From NCBI GenBank assembly GCA_947591045.1, contig CANQCV010000006.1:1-64000 (forward strand): DNA of 64,000 nucleotides. Direction: 5' to 3'. Under the pieces are notes generated by a model, which was not told the origin of the DNA, made no database searches, and saw nothing but the letters and a program-made list of their open reading frames with translations. The translations under genes and the position numbers were made by a program. Origin of the DNA: an uncultured Clostridia bacterium (GTDB lineage: Bacteria; Bacillota; Clostridia; TANB77; CAG-508). Within the stretch, counting starts at the first letter, position 1, and each line of letters begins with the position of its first letter. This document shows positions 44,993 through 53,699 of this stretch, one piece after another.

Positions 44993-45715
44993 TTATTTAC
45001 CACCAAATTTTCTATTTCTATTTTGGAATGTTTTAATTGCATTAATTAAATCTTCTTCTGAAAAGTCTGGCCAATATTTATCTATAAATAAAAATTCTGT
45101 ATAAGCAAGTTGCCATAATAAAAAGTTACTAATACGAAGTTCTCCACCAGGGCGAATTAATAAATCTGGTTCTGGCTCTCCTCTTGTATATAGATTATTT
45201 GAAACTAGTTCCTCATTTATATCTTCTACTTTTATTTTGTTTTCTTTTACATTTTGTGATATTTTTTTAACTGCTTTTGTTATTTCGTCTCTTCCACCAT
45301 AATTAAAAGCAATATTTAATGTAAGCCCATCATTCTTATTTGATTCTTCTACTAATTTTTCAATATTACTTTTTAAGTCTTTATCTAACTTTTCAATATC
45401 TCCTAATACTCTTATTCTAATATTCTTTGTACTTGCCATTTTTAAAAATTTATCTACATAAGATTTCAAAAGTAGCATCAAAGCACCTACTTCATCTTCG
45501 GTTCTTTTCCAATTTTCAGTTGAAAATGCATAAACAGTTAAATATTTTATACCCAAATCATTTGCAAAATATGCTAATTTTTCTAAATTTTCTGCACCTG
45601 CTTTATGTCCAAGTTTTGGGTCTAACCCTTTTTCCTTTGCCCATCTACGATTTCCATCCATTATAATTGCAATATGTTTTGGCATATTGCTTTTGTCAAT
45701 ATCATTTATTATCAT
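44993..45715 (-). CDS. uppS: Undecaprenyl diphosphate synthase (cis-prenyltransferase)
   Basis: 240 residues with MPKHIAIIMDGNRRWAKEKG (catalytic Asp in MDGNRRWA), LTVYAFSTENW and RPGGELRISNFLLWQLAYTEF: a complete UppS. It makes undecaprenyl pyrophosphate, the carrier for peptidoglycan and surface glycans. The classical frr-uppS-cdsA order is kept. Confidence 0.97.
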   Translation of the reverse strand: MIINDIDKSNMPKHIAIIMDGNRRWAKEKGLDPKLGHKAGAENLEKLAYFANDLGIKYLTVYAFSTENWKRTEDEVGALMLLLKSYVDKFLKMASTKNIRIRVLGDIEKLDKDLKSNIEKLVEESNKNDGLTLNIAFNYGGRDEITKAVKKISQNVKENKIKVEDINEELVSNNLYTRGEPEPDLLIRPGGELRISNFLLWQLAYTEFLFIDKYWPDFSEEDLINAIKTFQNRNRKFGGK

Positions 45716-45734
45716 AACTTCATTTCCTTTTTAA

Positions 45735-46283
45735 TTATATACTCATTACTTCTTTTTCTTTTGTTTCTAATATTTTATCTATTTCTTCTACATATTTGTC
45801 TGTTAATTTTTGAATTTTATCTTCTGCCACTTTTAGCTCATCTTCTGAAATTTCAGAATCTTTTTGTGATTTTTTAGCTTCATCAAGTGCATCTCTTCTA
45901 ATACTTCTAATAGCTACCTTTGCATCTTCTGCCATTTTTCTAACATCTTTTACTATTTCTTTTCTTCTCTCTTCATTTAATTCAGGAAAAGCTAGTCTAA
46001 TTACTTTTCCGTCATTATTTGGATTTATACCAATATCTGCTTTTAAAATTTCTTTTTCAATTTCTTTTAATATACTTGCGTCCCATGGTTGAATTACAAT
46101 TAATCTTGCCTCTGGTACAGAAATACCAGCTACTTGATTAATTGGTGTTGGTGTTCCATAATAATCAATCATTACTTTATTTAATATTGCAGGATTTGCT
46201 CTACCTGCTCTTATTTCTGATAAGCTCTCTTCAAATACACTAATTGTTTTTATCATTCTTTCTTCTATTTTATCATATTCCAT
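45735..46283 (-). CDS. frr: Ribosome recycling factor
   Basis: 182 residues. [10 protein letters not shown], the long helical N- and C-arms, and PLNQ-like TPINQVAG, plus [16 protein letters not shown]-like [15 protein letters not shown], are typical. With EF-G, it splits post-termination ribosomes. It stands 14 bp after pyrH, in the common pyrH-frr order. Confidence 0.97.
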   Translation of the reverse strand: MEYDKIEERMIKTISVFEESLSEIRAGRANPAILNKVMIDYYGTPTPINQVAGISVPEARLIVIQPWDASILKEIEKEILKADIGINPNNDGKVIRLAFPELNEERRKEIVKDVRKMAEDAKVAIRSIRRDALDEAKKSQKDSEISEDELKVAEDKIQKLTDKYVEEIDKILETKEKEVMSI

Positions 46284-46297
46284 AATTTTCTTTCCTC

Positions 46298-47002
46298 CTA
46301 TTTTATTAAGGTTCCTACTTGTTCTCCCTTAATTGCTTTAATTATATTTTCTGGTTTTGCAAGTTCAAACACAATCAATTTTATATTGTTATCTCTGCAT
46401 AATGAAATTGCTGCACCATCCATTACTTTTAAATCTTTATTTAATATATCTAAATATGATATTTCATCATATTTTGTAGCATTTTTGTCAATCTTTGGAT
46501 CTGCTGAATATACTCCATCAATTGTTTTTCCAACTAGAATAACTTCTGCATCAATTTCTGCTGCTCTTAATGCAGCTGCTGTATCTGTTGTAAAATACGG
46601 ATTTCCTGTTCCACATCCAAATATAACTACTCTTCCTTTTTCTAAATGTCTAGTCGCTCTTCTTTTAATATATGGTTCTGCAATTTGTCTCATTTCTATT
46701 GCTGTTTGAAGTCTTGTGTCAATTCCTTTTGATTCTAATGCTGTTTGTAATGCTAAGCCATTCATACAAGTTGCAAGCATTCCCATATAATCTGATGTTG
46801 TTCTATCCATTTTTACACTTGCACCTCGCCAAAAATTTCCACCTCCGACGACTACTGCTACTTGTACACCCAAATCTACAATGCTTTTAATACGGTCACA
46901 TATTTGACTTACTACATCTGGATTAATTCCTGTCTTTTTTTCTCCTGCTAGTGCCTCTCCGCTTAATTTGAGTAATACTCTTTTATACTGAATATCCTCC
47001 AC
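46298..47002 (-). CDS. pyrH: UMP kinase
   Basis: 234 residues, amino-acid-kinase fold: [38 protein letters not shown], and YSADPKID. It converts UMP to UDP. It is the first gene of the visible pyrH-frr-uppS-cdsA-rseP-polC row; rpsB and tsf, usually upstream, are replaced by a divergent sortase gene. Confidence 0.97.
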   Translation of the reverse strand: MEDIQYKRVLLKLSGEALAGEKKTGINPDVVSQICDRIKSIVDLGVQVAVVVGGGNFWRGASVKMDRTTSDYMGMLATCMNGLALQTALESKGIDTRLQTAIEMRQIAEPYIKRRATRHLEKGRVVIFGCGTGNPYFTTDTAAALRAAEIDAEVILVGKTIDGVYSADPKIDKNATKYDEISYLDILNKDLKVMDGAAISLCRDNNIKLIVFELAKPENIIKAIKGEQVGTLIK

Positions 47003-47181
47003 TTTTTTACACTCTCCTCATTTATCATTTTACTTTTTATAATTTTCTTATATTCTATCATATAATTATATAATTTTGTATTATTTTTTTAAAATTTTCT
47101 TAAGATTTTTAAAATATATTTTTAATATTTTAAAAACTATTGCAAATACTATAATAAAAATAATAATAAGGACAATTTTTT

Positions 47182-47863
47182 ATGAATCAAATTTTAGAAT
47201 TTTCAAAAAATAAAGAAGATAAATTAGTAAATTCTCATTTACAATATAAAAATACTAAAATTCATAGAATATATGAATTTCAATTTGTGTTTTTTTCCTC
47301 AATAGCAATAATATTTTTAATTGTGTTTCTTTTTCGTATACTAAAAAATTCTGAAAATGAAAAATTATCAAAACAGCTTATGAAAAATTATAAGGTGTCT
47401 ACACTCTATTCTGAAAATTCTGACTATTCTGCTAAATTTCTTGAAAATAATACTCTTAATAATTCTAATTCGCCTTTTGTAATTGGAATGATTAAAATTG
47501 ATAAGATTAAACTAAATTATCCTATTTTATACGAAAGTAATAAAGAATATCTAACTGTTTCTTTATGTCGTTTTGCAGGTCCTATGCCAAATGAAGTACG
47601 GCAATCTTTGTATTGCAGGGCATAATTATATAGATAATAGATTTTTTGGTAGACTTGATGAATTACAAAAAAATGACCTAATTGAAATTTACGATTTATC
47701 TGGTAAAATGGTTGAATATGTTGTAGAAAACAAATATGAAACAAAATCAAGCGATATGTCTTGTACTTCGCAAAATACTAACGGAGAATCTATTGTAACT
47801 CTTCTTACATGCAATAATGTTTCTAATAATAGATTAGTAGTAGTAGCCAAAGTAAAAAGCTGA
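47182..47863 (+). CDS. Sortase (second); reading frame broken at a CGG codon
   Basis: Two frames overlap. The first has an N-terminal cytoplasmic part, a membrane helix (about 35-55) and the start of the sortase barrel up to GPMPNEV; then GTA-CGG-C at 47599-47601 derails into YCRA and a stop. Skipping the C gives GNLCIAGHNY, exactly parallel to NEVGNYCIAGHNY in the intact sortase at 8762-9430, and leads on to TLLTCNN and NRLVVV with catalytic Cys and Arg. The joined 226-residue product matches the 222-residue paralogue in length. Substrate is probably the LPKTGV protein encoded convergently at 47900-48262. Confidence 0.85.
47599..47601 (+). other. In-frame CGG at the frame break of the second sortase
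   Basis: GTA CGG C. Skipping C yields GGC (Gly), the residue present in the intact paralogue at the same place. Confidence 0.8.
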
Positions 47864-47889
47864 AATTTACTATTAAAATTTCAGCTTTT
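47855..47889. terminator. Bidirectional terminator between the second sortase and its LPKTG neighbour
   Basis: AAAAGCTGAAATTT / AAATTTCAGCTTTT; the sortase stop TGA lies inside the left arm. Confidence 0.85.
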
Positions 47890-47899
47890 ACATTTTTAT

Positions 47900-48262
47900 T
47901 TATGCTTTATAATCTCTTATTTTCTTATATGCGAACATTGCAGATACAACACATACTATAATGAAAAACATTACTGTAATGTCTTCAGTTACACCTGTTT
48001 TTGGAAGTGTATTTGTTAAATTACCACTTGTATTTGTTGTAGGTTGTACTACTGATGTACCATTTTGTTGAGTATTTGTTTCTGCAGTATTTGCAACATC
48101 ATTTCCTGTAGTATCATTATCAAATATTAAATCAATATTTCCACTTAAATCGATTGGATTGTCTGATTCTCCTGTTGCCAATACTTGTACGCTCATACCA
48201 ATTAACAAAGCTATTGTTAATATTGTTATTACCTCTAACATAATTTTTTTGAATTTCAACAT
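47900..48262 (-). CDS. Small LPKTGV-anchored cell-wall protein
   Basis: 120 residues. A signal peptide (about 1-30), an Asn/Thr-rich acidic middle, the sorting motif LPKTGV, a membrane helix and a positively charged tail (YKKIRDYKA): a complete sortase substrate with no folded domain, so probably a spacer or wall decoration. It is convergent with the second sortase, the evident partner. Confidence 0.8.
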   Translation of the reverse strand: MLKFKKIMLEVITILTIALLIGMSVQVLATGESDNPIDLSGNIDLIFDNDTTGNDVANTAETNTQQNGTSVVQPTTNTSGNLTNTLPKTGVTEDITVMFFIIVCVVSAMFAYKKIRDYKA

Positions 48263-48461
48263 CTCTTACCTCTCCTTTTTCTTTAGACATTATTTCTCAT
48301 TACTTATTATCTATTGTTTTAGTTTTTTTATACTACTAATCCAATAAATTTGACATTTTTATTGTACTCTTTTTTAAAAATATAGTCAAGTATTTTTTGT
48401 CATTTTTTATTATATTTTTAATTTTTTTATTTTATTTAATTGTTTTTTAATATAATTTTTG

Positions 48462-49553
48462 TTATACATTAAATCTAAATAGCACAATATCGCCATCTTG
48501 CATAACATATTCTTTTCCCTCTGACCTTACTAAACCTTTTTCCTTTGCTGCCACCATGCTTCCTTCTCTCATTAAATCATCAAAAGATACAACCTCTGCA
48601 CGAATAAAGCCTCTTTCTATATCACTATGTATTTTTCCTGCAGCCTGTGGTGCTTTTGTTCCTTTTTTTATTGTCCATGCTCTTACCTCTGGCTCACCTG
48701 CTGTTAAAAATGACATTAATCCTAATAAATCATAGCTTGCTTTAATTACTTTATCTAAACCAGATTCATTTAATCCCAATGCTTCTAGCATTTCTTGCTT
48801 ATCATTTCCATCTAAACTTGCAAGTTCTTCTTCTATTTTTACACATAGAGGAACAACTTCTGCCTTTTCATTTTTGGCATATTCTACAACTTGTTTTACA
48901 TTTTCATCTTCAAAAGGATTTGAAAGTTGCTTTTCTGATACATTTGCAATATATAGTATTGGTTTCATAGTAAGTAAATATACTTCTTTTAAAAATGCCT
49001 TTTCGTCATCTGTTAAATCAAGTACCCTCGCAGACTTACCCTCTTCTAATGTTTTCTTTACTTTTTCTAATACATCTAGTTCTTCTTGATATTTTTTATC
49101 AGCTTTTAATTTTTTCTTTACATTATCAATTCTTTTATCTATTGTTTCTATATCTGCAAATATAAGTTCAAGATTAATTGTTTCTATATCTCTTGTTGGG
49201 TTAATACTTCCATCAACATGTACAATGTTTGTATCTTCAAAACATCTTACAACTTCGCAGATACTATCAACTTCTCTTATATGAGATAAAAATTTATTTC
49301 CTAACCCCTCACCTTTACTTGCACCTTTTACTAGTCCTGCTATATCAACAAATTCTATAATAGCAGGTGTTGTTTTTTCTGGATGGTACATCTCAGTTAA
49401 TTTATCTAACCTTTCATCTGGAACTGCTACTACTCCTACATTTGGTTCTATTGTGCAAAATGGATAATTTGCACATTCTGCTCCTGCATTTGTAATTGCA
49501 TTAAACATTGTACTCTTTCCTACATTTGGTAACCCTACAATTCCTATTTTCAT
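48462..49553 (-). CDS. ychF: Redox-regulated ATPase/GTPase YchF (Obg family)
   Basis: 363 residues. G1 is GLPNVGKST, then NYPFCTIEPNVG, G3 DIAGLVKGASKG; G4 is NVSE rather than NKxD, which explains the ATP preference of YchF. The C-terminal TGS domain contains RAWTIKKGTKAPQAAGKIHSD and ends DGDIVLFRFNV. It binds ribosomes and acts in stress responses. Monocistronic in appearance. Confidence 0.96.
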   Translation of the reverse strand: MKIGIVGLPNVGKSTMFNAITNAGAECANYPFCTIEPNVGVVAVPDERLDKLTEMYHPEKTTPAIIEFVDIAGLVKGASKGEGLGNKFLSHIREVDSICEVVRCFEDTNIVHVDGSINPTRDIETINLELIFADIETIDKRIDNVKKKLKADKKYQEELDVLEKVKKTLEEGKSARVLDLTDDEKAFLKEVYLLTMKPILYIANVSEKQLSNPFEDENVKQVVEYAKNEKAEVVPLCVKIEEELASLDGNDKQEMLEALGLNESGLDKVIKASYDLLGLMSFLTAGEPEVRAWTIKKGTKAPQAAGKIHSDIERGFIRAEVVSFDDLMREGSMVAAKEKGLVRSEGKEYVMQDGDIVLFRFNV

Positions 49554-49600
49554 TTTATTTTCTCTCCTATCTTTTATGTTTCAATTTGCATTTTTACACT

Positions 49601-50500
49601 CTAAATTTCTTCATTTAAAGTATCATTATTATATTGAATATCATTATTTATATCATTTTCTGTACTAATAGTATTTTCATTTGGAACTATCTCTGATTTT
49701 TTCTCTTCCTTTTCCTTTTCTTTTTCTGCTAATTCTTTTAAATACTTGCCCCAAGGATTTTCTTTCGCTGGATCTGTTGGATCCCAACCTCTTACACTTT
49801 TAGGAGCATTACTTATTTTTCGCGCAGTAGGTTTTCCTAATGGACCAGGATTTGAACTAGAATAAAACTCTACTTGTGTTCCTATTTCACAATTGTCATA
49901 AATCCATTTTGCATCTATACAAGTCAATCTTATACATCCAAGTGATGCCTTTGTTCCTAGCTTGTCATATGCCCAATATTCTAGGCTCGCATGATTTCCT
50001 TTTTCCAAATATGGAACCGAATGAAATAATATGTCACCTACAACTTGTGTAGCATATTGAGTATATACTCCGCCTATCATTCTAAGCCAATTATATTTAT
50101 ATGGTATTTTGTATACTCCTGATGTTGGAGTATTTGTTCCTGTTGAGCAAACCATTGCTTTAACTGGTACTGTGTACTTTCCTTTTTTATCTTTTTTATA
50201 TATTGTAACAACTTGTGCTTTGTAATTTACTTTTATATAGTATTTTGGTGTAGTAACTACTTTCTTTTTATTTGTTTGTTTTACTTCTTTTTCACTATCT
50301 ACATCATTTATATCTTCGTTAGAAGTTAATTTTTCTACCGATTGTTCTTCATCTCCATTTAAAACGGCAGATACAGTTTTAGTATTATTATCATTTCGTA
50401 TTAAACAAAAAATAGTAATATCTATAAAAAAGCAAATAAATATTGCAATAAGCACATATAAAACTGTCATTCTATTTTGTACTATTTTTATTTTATCCAT
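49601..50500 (-). CDS. L,D-transpeptidase (YkuD/ErfK)
   Basis: 299 residues from the ATG at 50500 (AAAGGTG site upstream; a GTG nine bases further up overlaps that site). One membrane helix (about 12-32), a linker, then the YkuD domain with HSVPYLEKG and catalytic SLGCIRLT, i.e. the H...SxGC[IV]R signature. Acidic Asn-rich tail. It cross-links peptidoglycan 3-3, or anchors other wall proteins, outside the membrane. Confidence 0.92.
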   Translation of the reverse strand: MDKIKIVQNRMTVLYVLIAIFICFFIDITIFCLIRNDNNTKTVSAVLNGDEEQSVEKLTSNEDINDVDSEKEVKQTNKKKVVTTPKYYIKVNYKAQVVTIYKKDKKGKYTVPVKAMVCSTGTNTPTSGVYKIPYKYNWLRMIGGVYTQYATQVVGDILFHSVPYLEKGNHASLEYWAYDKLGTKASLGCIRLTCIDAKWIYDNCEIGTQVEFYSSSNPGPLGKPTARKISNAPKSVRGWDPTDPAKENPWGKYLKELAEKEKEKEEKKSEIVPNENTISTENDINNDIQYNNDTLNEEI

Positions 50501-50509
50501 GTAATTCAC

Positions 50510-50815
50510 CTTTCATTTTCTACTGCTATATTTCTATATTCGTATTTATAATATATTAAATTTTACAATTTATCAATAAAAAACATAAAAATAGTAGTAA
50601 TTTTGAGCAAATAATAAAAGCACCACATATGCTCTGCCAAGCTTTGTGGTGTTTTACCTAATTTTTATGGTAGCACGCATTTCTGTGGCTCTCATTTTCT
50701 ATGTTTAATTATACAGTTATTTTTTATGTTTGTCAAATTTTTTAGAAATATAAATGGTACAACTTTTTGTCCTATGTCATAAAATTTCATACCCATTTTT
50801 TACGAGTTAATTAGT
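50510..50815. other. 306-bp gap between L,D-transpeptidase and the LamG prepilin
   Basis: No gene found; it holds the terminator at 50613-50655 and an AT-rich stretch only. Confidence 0.6.
50613..50655 (-). terminator. Terminator after the LamG prepilin gene
   Basis: CACCACA / TGTGGTG with an inner stem, then CTTTTATT on the minus strand. Confidence 0.7.
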
Positions 50816-52106
50816 TTAATTGTTATTTCCATCATAAGCTAACCTTGTATCATAATTTAGCCTGATTTCTTCAGTAGTAAGGGGTCTTGTATAAAGCCTA
50901 CAATTTTTTAAAGTCATTTTACCATAATCATTATACCATCCTTTTACAACATCACCATTTCGGATATTTCCAAGAAAAAATGAATCAGCACTACTGCTTT
51001 TACATTTCTCTTTAAATTTTTCCCATTGTTCAGTATTCAAATAAGATGATATAACCAATTTTCCATTTTCATAAAGTGAAAGTTTGTAACCAGTATAATT
51101 TTGTTCTTTTACATTAGTTTCGTTTCCAATTTCAGATAAATTAAGAACTAGACTAAAATTCACAGGCTCATTCATTTTAATTCCTTTTGGAACATTAGTA
51201 TTGTATCCCCATGTCTTATGAGACCACTTAGAATATATTGAATTATCTCCAGCAGTCAGCAAAAGAATATAATCCTCTCGACCGTTCAACAACTAAGTTA
51301 GAAGAAATAGATTTTAGTATGTTAGAATTGCCAAATGAAAATAGACCACAAATATTAATATCAACATCGTATTGATTATTATCAAAATCTCTAAAACCTC
51401 CTTTGCACATACCTGTAAATTCAAATGTAAATCCTTTACTAAACAAATCATCTGATATCTTGTTACTTGTTATAGATATATAATCATTTTTACCATCAAA
51501 TAAAAATCCTTCACTATTAAATCCACTGTTAGTTCCTAAATCTTGTTCTTCAAAATTATGCAGTGTCACATTGTCTCCTAGTGCTTTTTCTATTTCTTCT
51601 GTAGTCCATTTTTCTTTTTTGTCCATCATTGCTGTATCTATGTTTAATACTAATCCATCTTTTACTGCAACCGAATCTCCTAATGACATTGATGCGTATT
51701 TTCCATTTAATTGCTTTACTTCTCCTGTTTCATAGTTTACCACCCAATTGTTTTGTGCTTTACTTCCATTTGGTAATGCATCACCTTGTTTTACAAAATT
51801 CCATCCATCTGCATATGTATTTTCTCCATCTTTTATCATATGCCAATCTGGATTTGATACATCTTTTTTTGATAGTTTTTCTCCTAGCTTATCTGTTTCA
51901 TTATTAGTTATACTATAATTTAAAACAGATATACTTAATGTTTCCATTTCTGATGCCGTATCATAGCTTTTTACTGCTTTTTGAGTTTGTTCAAACAAAC
52001 CATTTTCTCCTAATACAGAATTTATACTTATTGTTGCAAGTATTATTAATATTACTATCGTGATTACTAACGCAATAAGTGTAATACCTTTTCCATCTTT
52101 CATCAT
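50816..52106 (-). CDS. Prepilin-like protein with LamG-like lectin domain; frame broken at a CGG codon
   Basis: Two overlapping frames join to a 429-residue protein when one base is skipped at 51282-51284. N-terminus: DGKG then ITLIALVITIVILIILATIS, the same prepilin type as 2564-4054, again without Glu at +5. The rest is LamG/concanavalin-like: GFLFDGKNDYISITSNKI, then past the break EDYILLLTAGDNSIYSKW, SLYENGKLVISSYLN and DYGKMTLKNCRLYTRPLTTEEI. At the break the coding strand reads GTT-GAA-CGG-T; skipping the C gives ...VVE-G-REDYI. Without the shift, translation ends 14 codons on. Probably an exported, assembled or surface-displayed sugar-binding pilin. Confidence 0.75.
51282..51284 (-). 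other. In-frame CGG at the frame break of the LamG prepilin
   Basis: GAA CGG T. Skipping C yields GGT (Gly). Confidence 0.65.
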
Positions 52107-52256
52107 TTGTCCTCACTTTCTTATATTAAATCAATAATTAACCATTGCTAATATTATATAAATAATTTATCAAAAAATCAATAGCTGATTATTCTTTTTT
52201 TGTAGACTTTTTTTGTAGAAAGTGATTTCTTATAATAGTTTTGAAATAACTTTGTA

Positions 52257-52286
52257 TAAAAAATAATGGATTAATTTCCATTATTT
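52257..52286 (-). terminator. Terminator of the ribbon-helix-helix gene
   Basis: AATAATGGA / TCCATTATT stem that begins within the stop codon, T-run after it. Confidence 0.75.
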
Positions 52287-52622
52287 TAGCTTTTTTTCTA
52301 ATTTTTCTATTCCTTCTCGAATAGCTATATTCATTACAACATACTTAAAAGAACTATATTTTTTTGCTAGTTGATTTAAACATTCCAATACAGGCTCTCT
52401 AAATGCTACAGAATGTTTTGATGTTGGTCCAATGTTTCCTATTTCTATTGTTTCTTTTTGTTTGTATGCAAAATCAATAATTGATGCATTTATTATTTTA
52501 CTTACTGAACAATCATTAAATTCTTGTGATAATTTTTCTAGTCTATCAAATAATTCATCTGATATATTTACAGTTCTTTGTATTAATTTTTCTCTTTTTA
52601 CAAAGCTATCTAATATTTCCAT
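52281..52622 (-). CDS. Protein with two ribbon-helix-helix-like segments
   Basis: 113 residues. RTVNISDELFDRLEKLSQEF...SVSKIINASIIDF and HSVAFREPVLECLNQLAKKY...VVMNIAIREGIEKL each look like a ribbon-helix-helix DNA-binding unit (short beta strand, two helices). Two units in one chain would form an intramolecular dimer-like fold, as in some repressors and antitoxins. No toxin gene is adjacent. Likely DNA-binding regulator, perhaps of the prepilin gene just downstream; not proven. Confidence 0.55.
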   Translation of the reverse strand: MEILDSFVKREKLIQRTVNISDELFDRLEKLSQEFNDCSVSKIINASIIDFAYKQKETIEIGNIGPTSKHSVAFREPVLECLNQLAKKYSSFKYVVMNIAIREGIEKLEKKLK

Positions 52623-52754
52623 TTTACACTACTCCTTAACAAATTATAGTATAATTATATATGTCTATTAGTATATTTGTAAGACTAATGTATTGTGTTG
52701 TTAAATATATAATCAAATGTTATTTTTTATTTCATAATTATATAGTACATACTA

Positions 52755-52786
52755 AAAAATACCATTCTTTTTCAGAATGGTATTTA
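52755..52786 (-). terminator. Terminator after tRNA-Thr
   Basis: AAATACCATTCT / AGAATGGTATTT hairpin with A/T runs, ~35 bp after the tRNA 3' end. Confidence 0.85.
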
Positions 52787-52821
52787 TATATCTGTTCTAT
52801 AAGGTTCGAACAGAAATGTTT

Positions 52822-52897
52822 TGGAGCTTCCAAGCAGAATTGAACTGCTGACCTCAGCCTTACCAAGGCTGCGCTCTACCTACTGAGCTATGAAAGC
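52822..52897 (-). tRNA. tRNA-Thr (anticodon GGT)
   Basis: 76 bases. Acceptor stem GCTTTCA / TGGAAGC, D-arm GCTC...GAGC, anticodon stem CAGCC / GGCTG with loop TTGGTAA (anticodon GGT), T-arm with TTCAATT, and an encoded 3' CCA. Reads ACC/ACT codons. It lies 7 bp downstream of the sigma-factor gene and probably shares its transcript. Confidence 0.95.
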
Positions 52898-52903
52898 GTT
52901 TTA

Positions 52904-53551
52904 TTAGTCTTTGCTAATTCCTTTCATCGCTTTTTTTCTTATTCTTTGTATTGCATTATCAATTGATTTCACAGGAGTATCTAGCTTTTGAGCAATTTCT
53001 ACATAACTTTCTCCACTAATATATCTATTTAATACTTGTCTTTCAAAATCACTTAAAGATTTATCAATAGCGTTTTCTACACTTGTATAATATTCTTTTT
53101 TGGTAATTGTATCTAAAGGATCTTCAATTAAAGAAGAATTAAAAATTTCCATAATTTCTGTATCGTCGTCTTTTTCTTCGTCATAAGCTGACATATTTAA
53201 AGACAAATATGAATTAAGTGGCATATGTTTTTGACGGTTAGATGTTTTAATAGCAGTAATTAACTGTCTTTCTATACACATATTAGCAAAAGTTTTAAAA
53301 GAATTATGTTGATCTGGTTTATAGCATTTAATTGCTTTAAATAAACCAATTAAACCCTCTTGAACAATATCATCTTTTTCTGCACCTATTATATAATATT
53401 TGCTTACTTTGATATTTACAAGTTCTTTATAACGATTAATTAAATGCTCAAGAGCGTACTTATCGCCAGATTTAATAATTTCAATTAAATCTTCGTCTTT
53501 TATGCTATCATATTGTTTTTGTGAAGAATAATATACATTTTGTTTGCTCAT
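52904..53551 (-). CDS. sigH: Sigma-70 family factor, SigH (sporulation/stationary phase)-like
   Basis: 215 residues. Region 2 (DDIVQEGLIGLFKAIKCYKP, FKTFANMCIERQLITAIKTSNRQKHMPLNSYLSL) closely resembles SigH/Spo0H; region 4 (LSDFERQVLNRYISGESYVEIAQKLDTPVKSIDNAIQRIRKKA) is a full helix-turn-helix. It directs RNA polymerase to transition-state and early sporulation promoters in Bacillus and Clostridia. The -10/-35 for its own gene could not be fixed. The sporulation context is inferred from the family only. Confidence 0.88.
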   Translation of the reverse strand: MSKQNVYYSSQKQYDSIKDEDLIEIIKSGDKYALEHLINRYKELVNIKVSKYYIIGAEKDDIVQEGLIGLFKAIKCYKPDQHNSFKTFANMCIERQLITAIKTSNRQKHMPLNSYLSLNMSAYDEEKDDDTEIMEIFNSSLIEDPLDTITKKEYYTSVENAIDKSLSDFERQVLNRYISGESYVEIAQKLDTPVKSIDNAIQRIRKKAMKGISKD

Positions 53552-53699
53552 TTTTTACTGTAATACCTCCCGATGTTTTCTTCTATGCTTGTATTATAAG
53601 GCATTCGAACTTTCAATGTCAATAGTAATTTAATAAAATATTGATATTTTGTATATTTTATGTTACTATAATACTAAATTTTTTAATAGGAGATTATAT

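Noticed and set aside
7610-51284. CGG reassigned to another amino acid, as reported in some AT-rich Firmicutes
   Set aside because: At all four native sites no amino acid in the 0 frame rescues the protein; stops follow within a few codons. Only a +1 change does.
52281-52622. Antitoxin of a toxin-antitoxin pair
   Set aside because: No small toxin-like gene is adjacent on either side; neighbours are the prepilin and a tRNA terminator.
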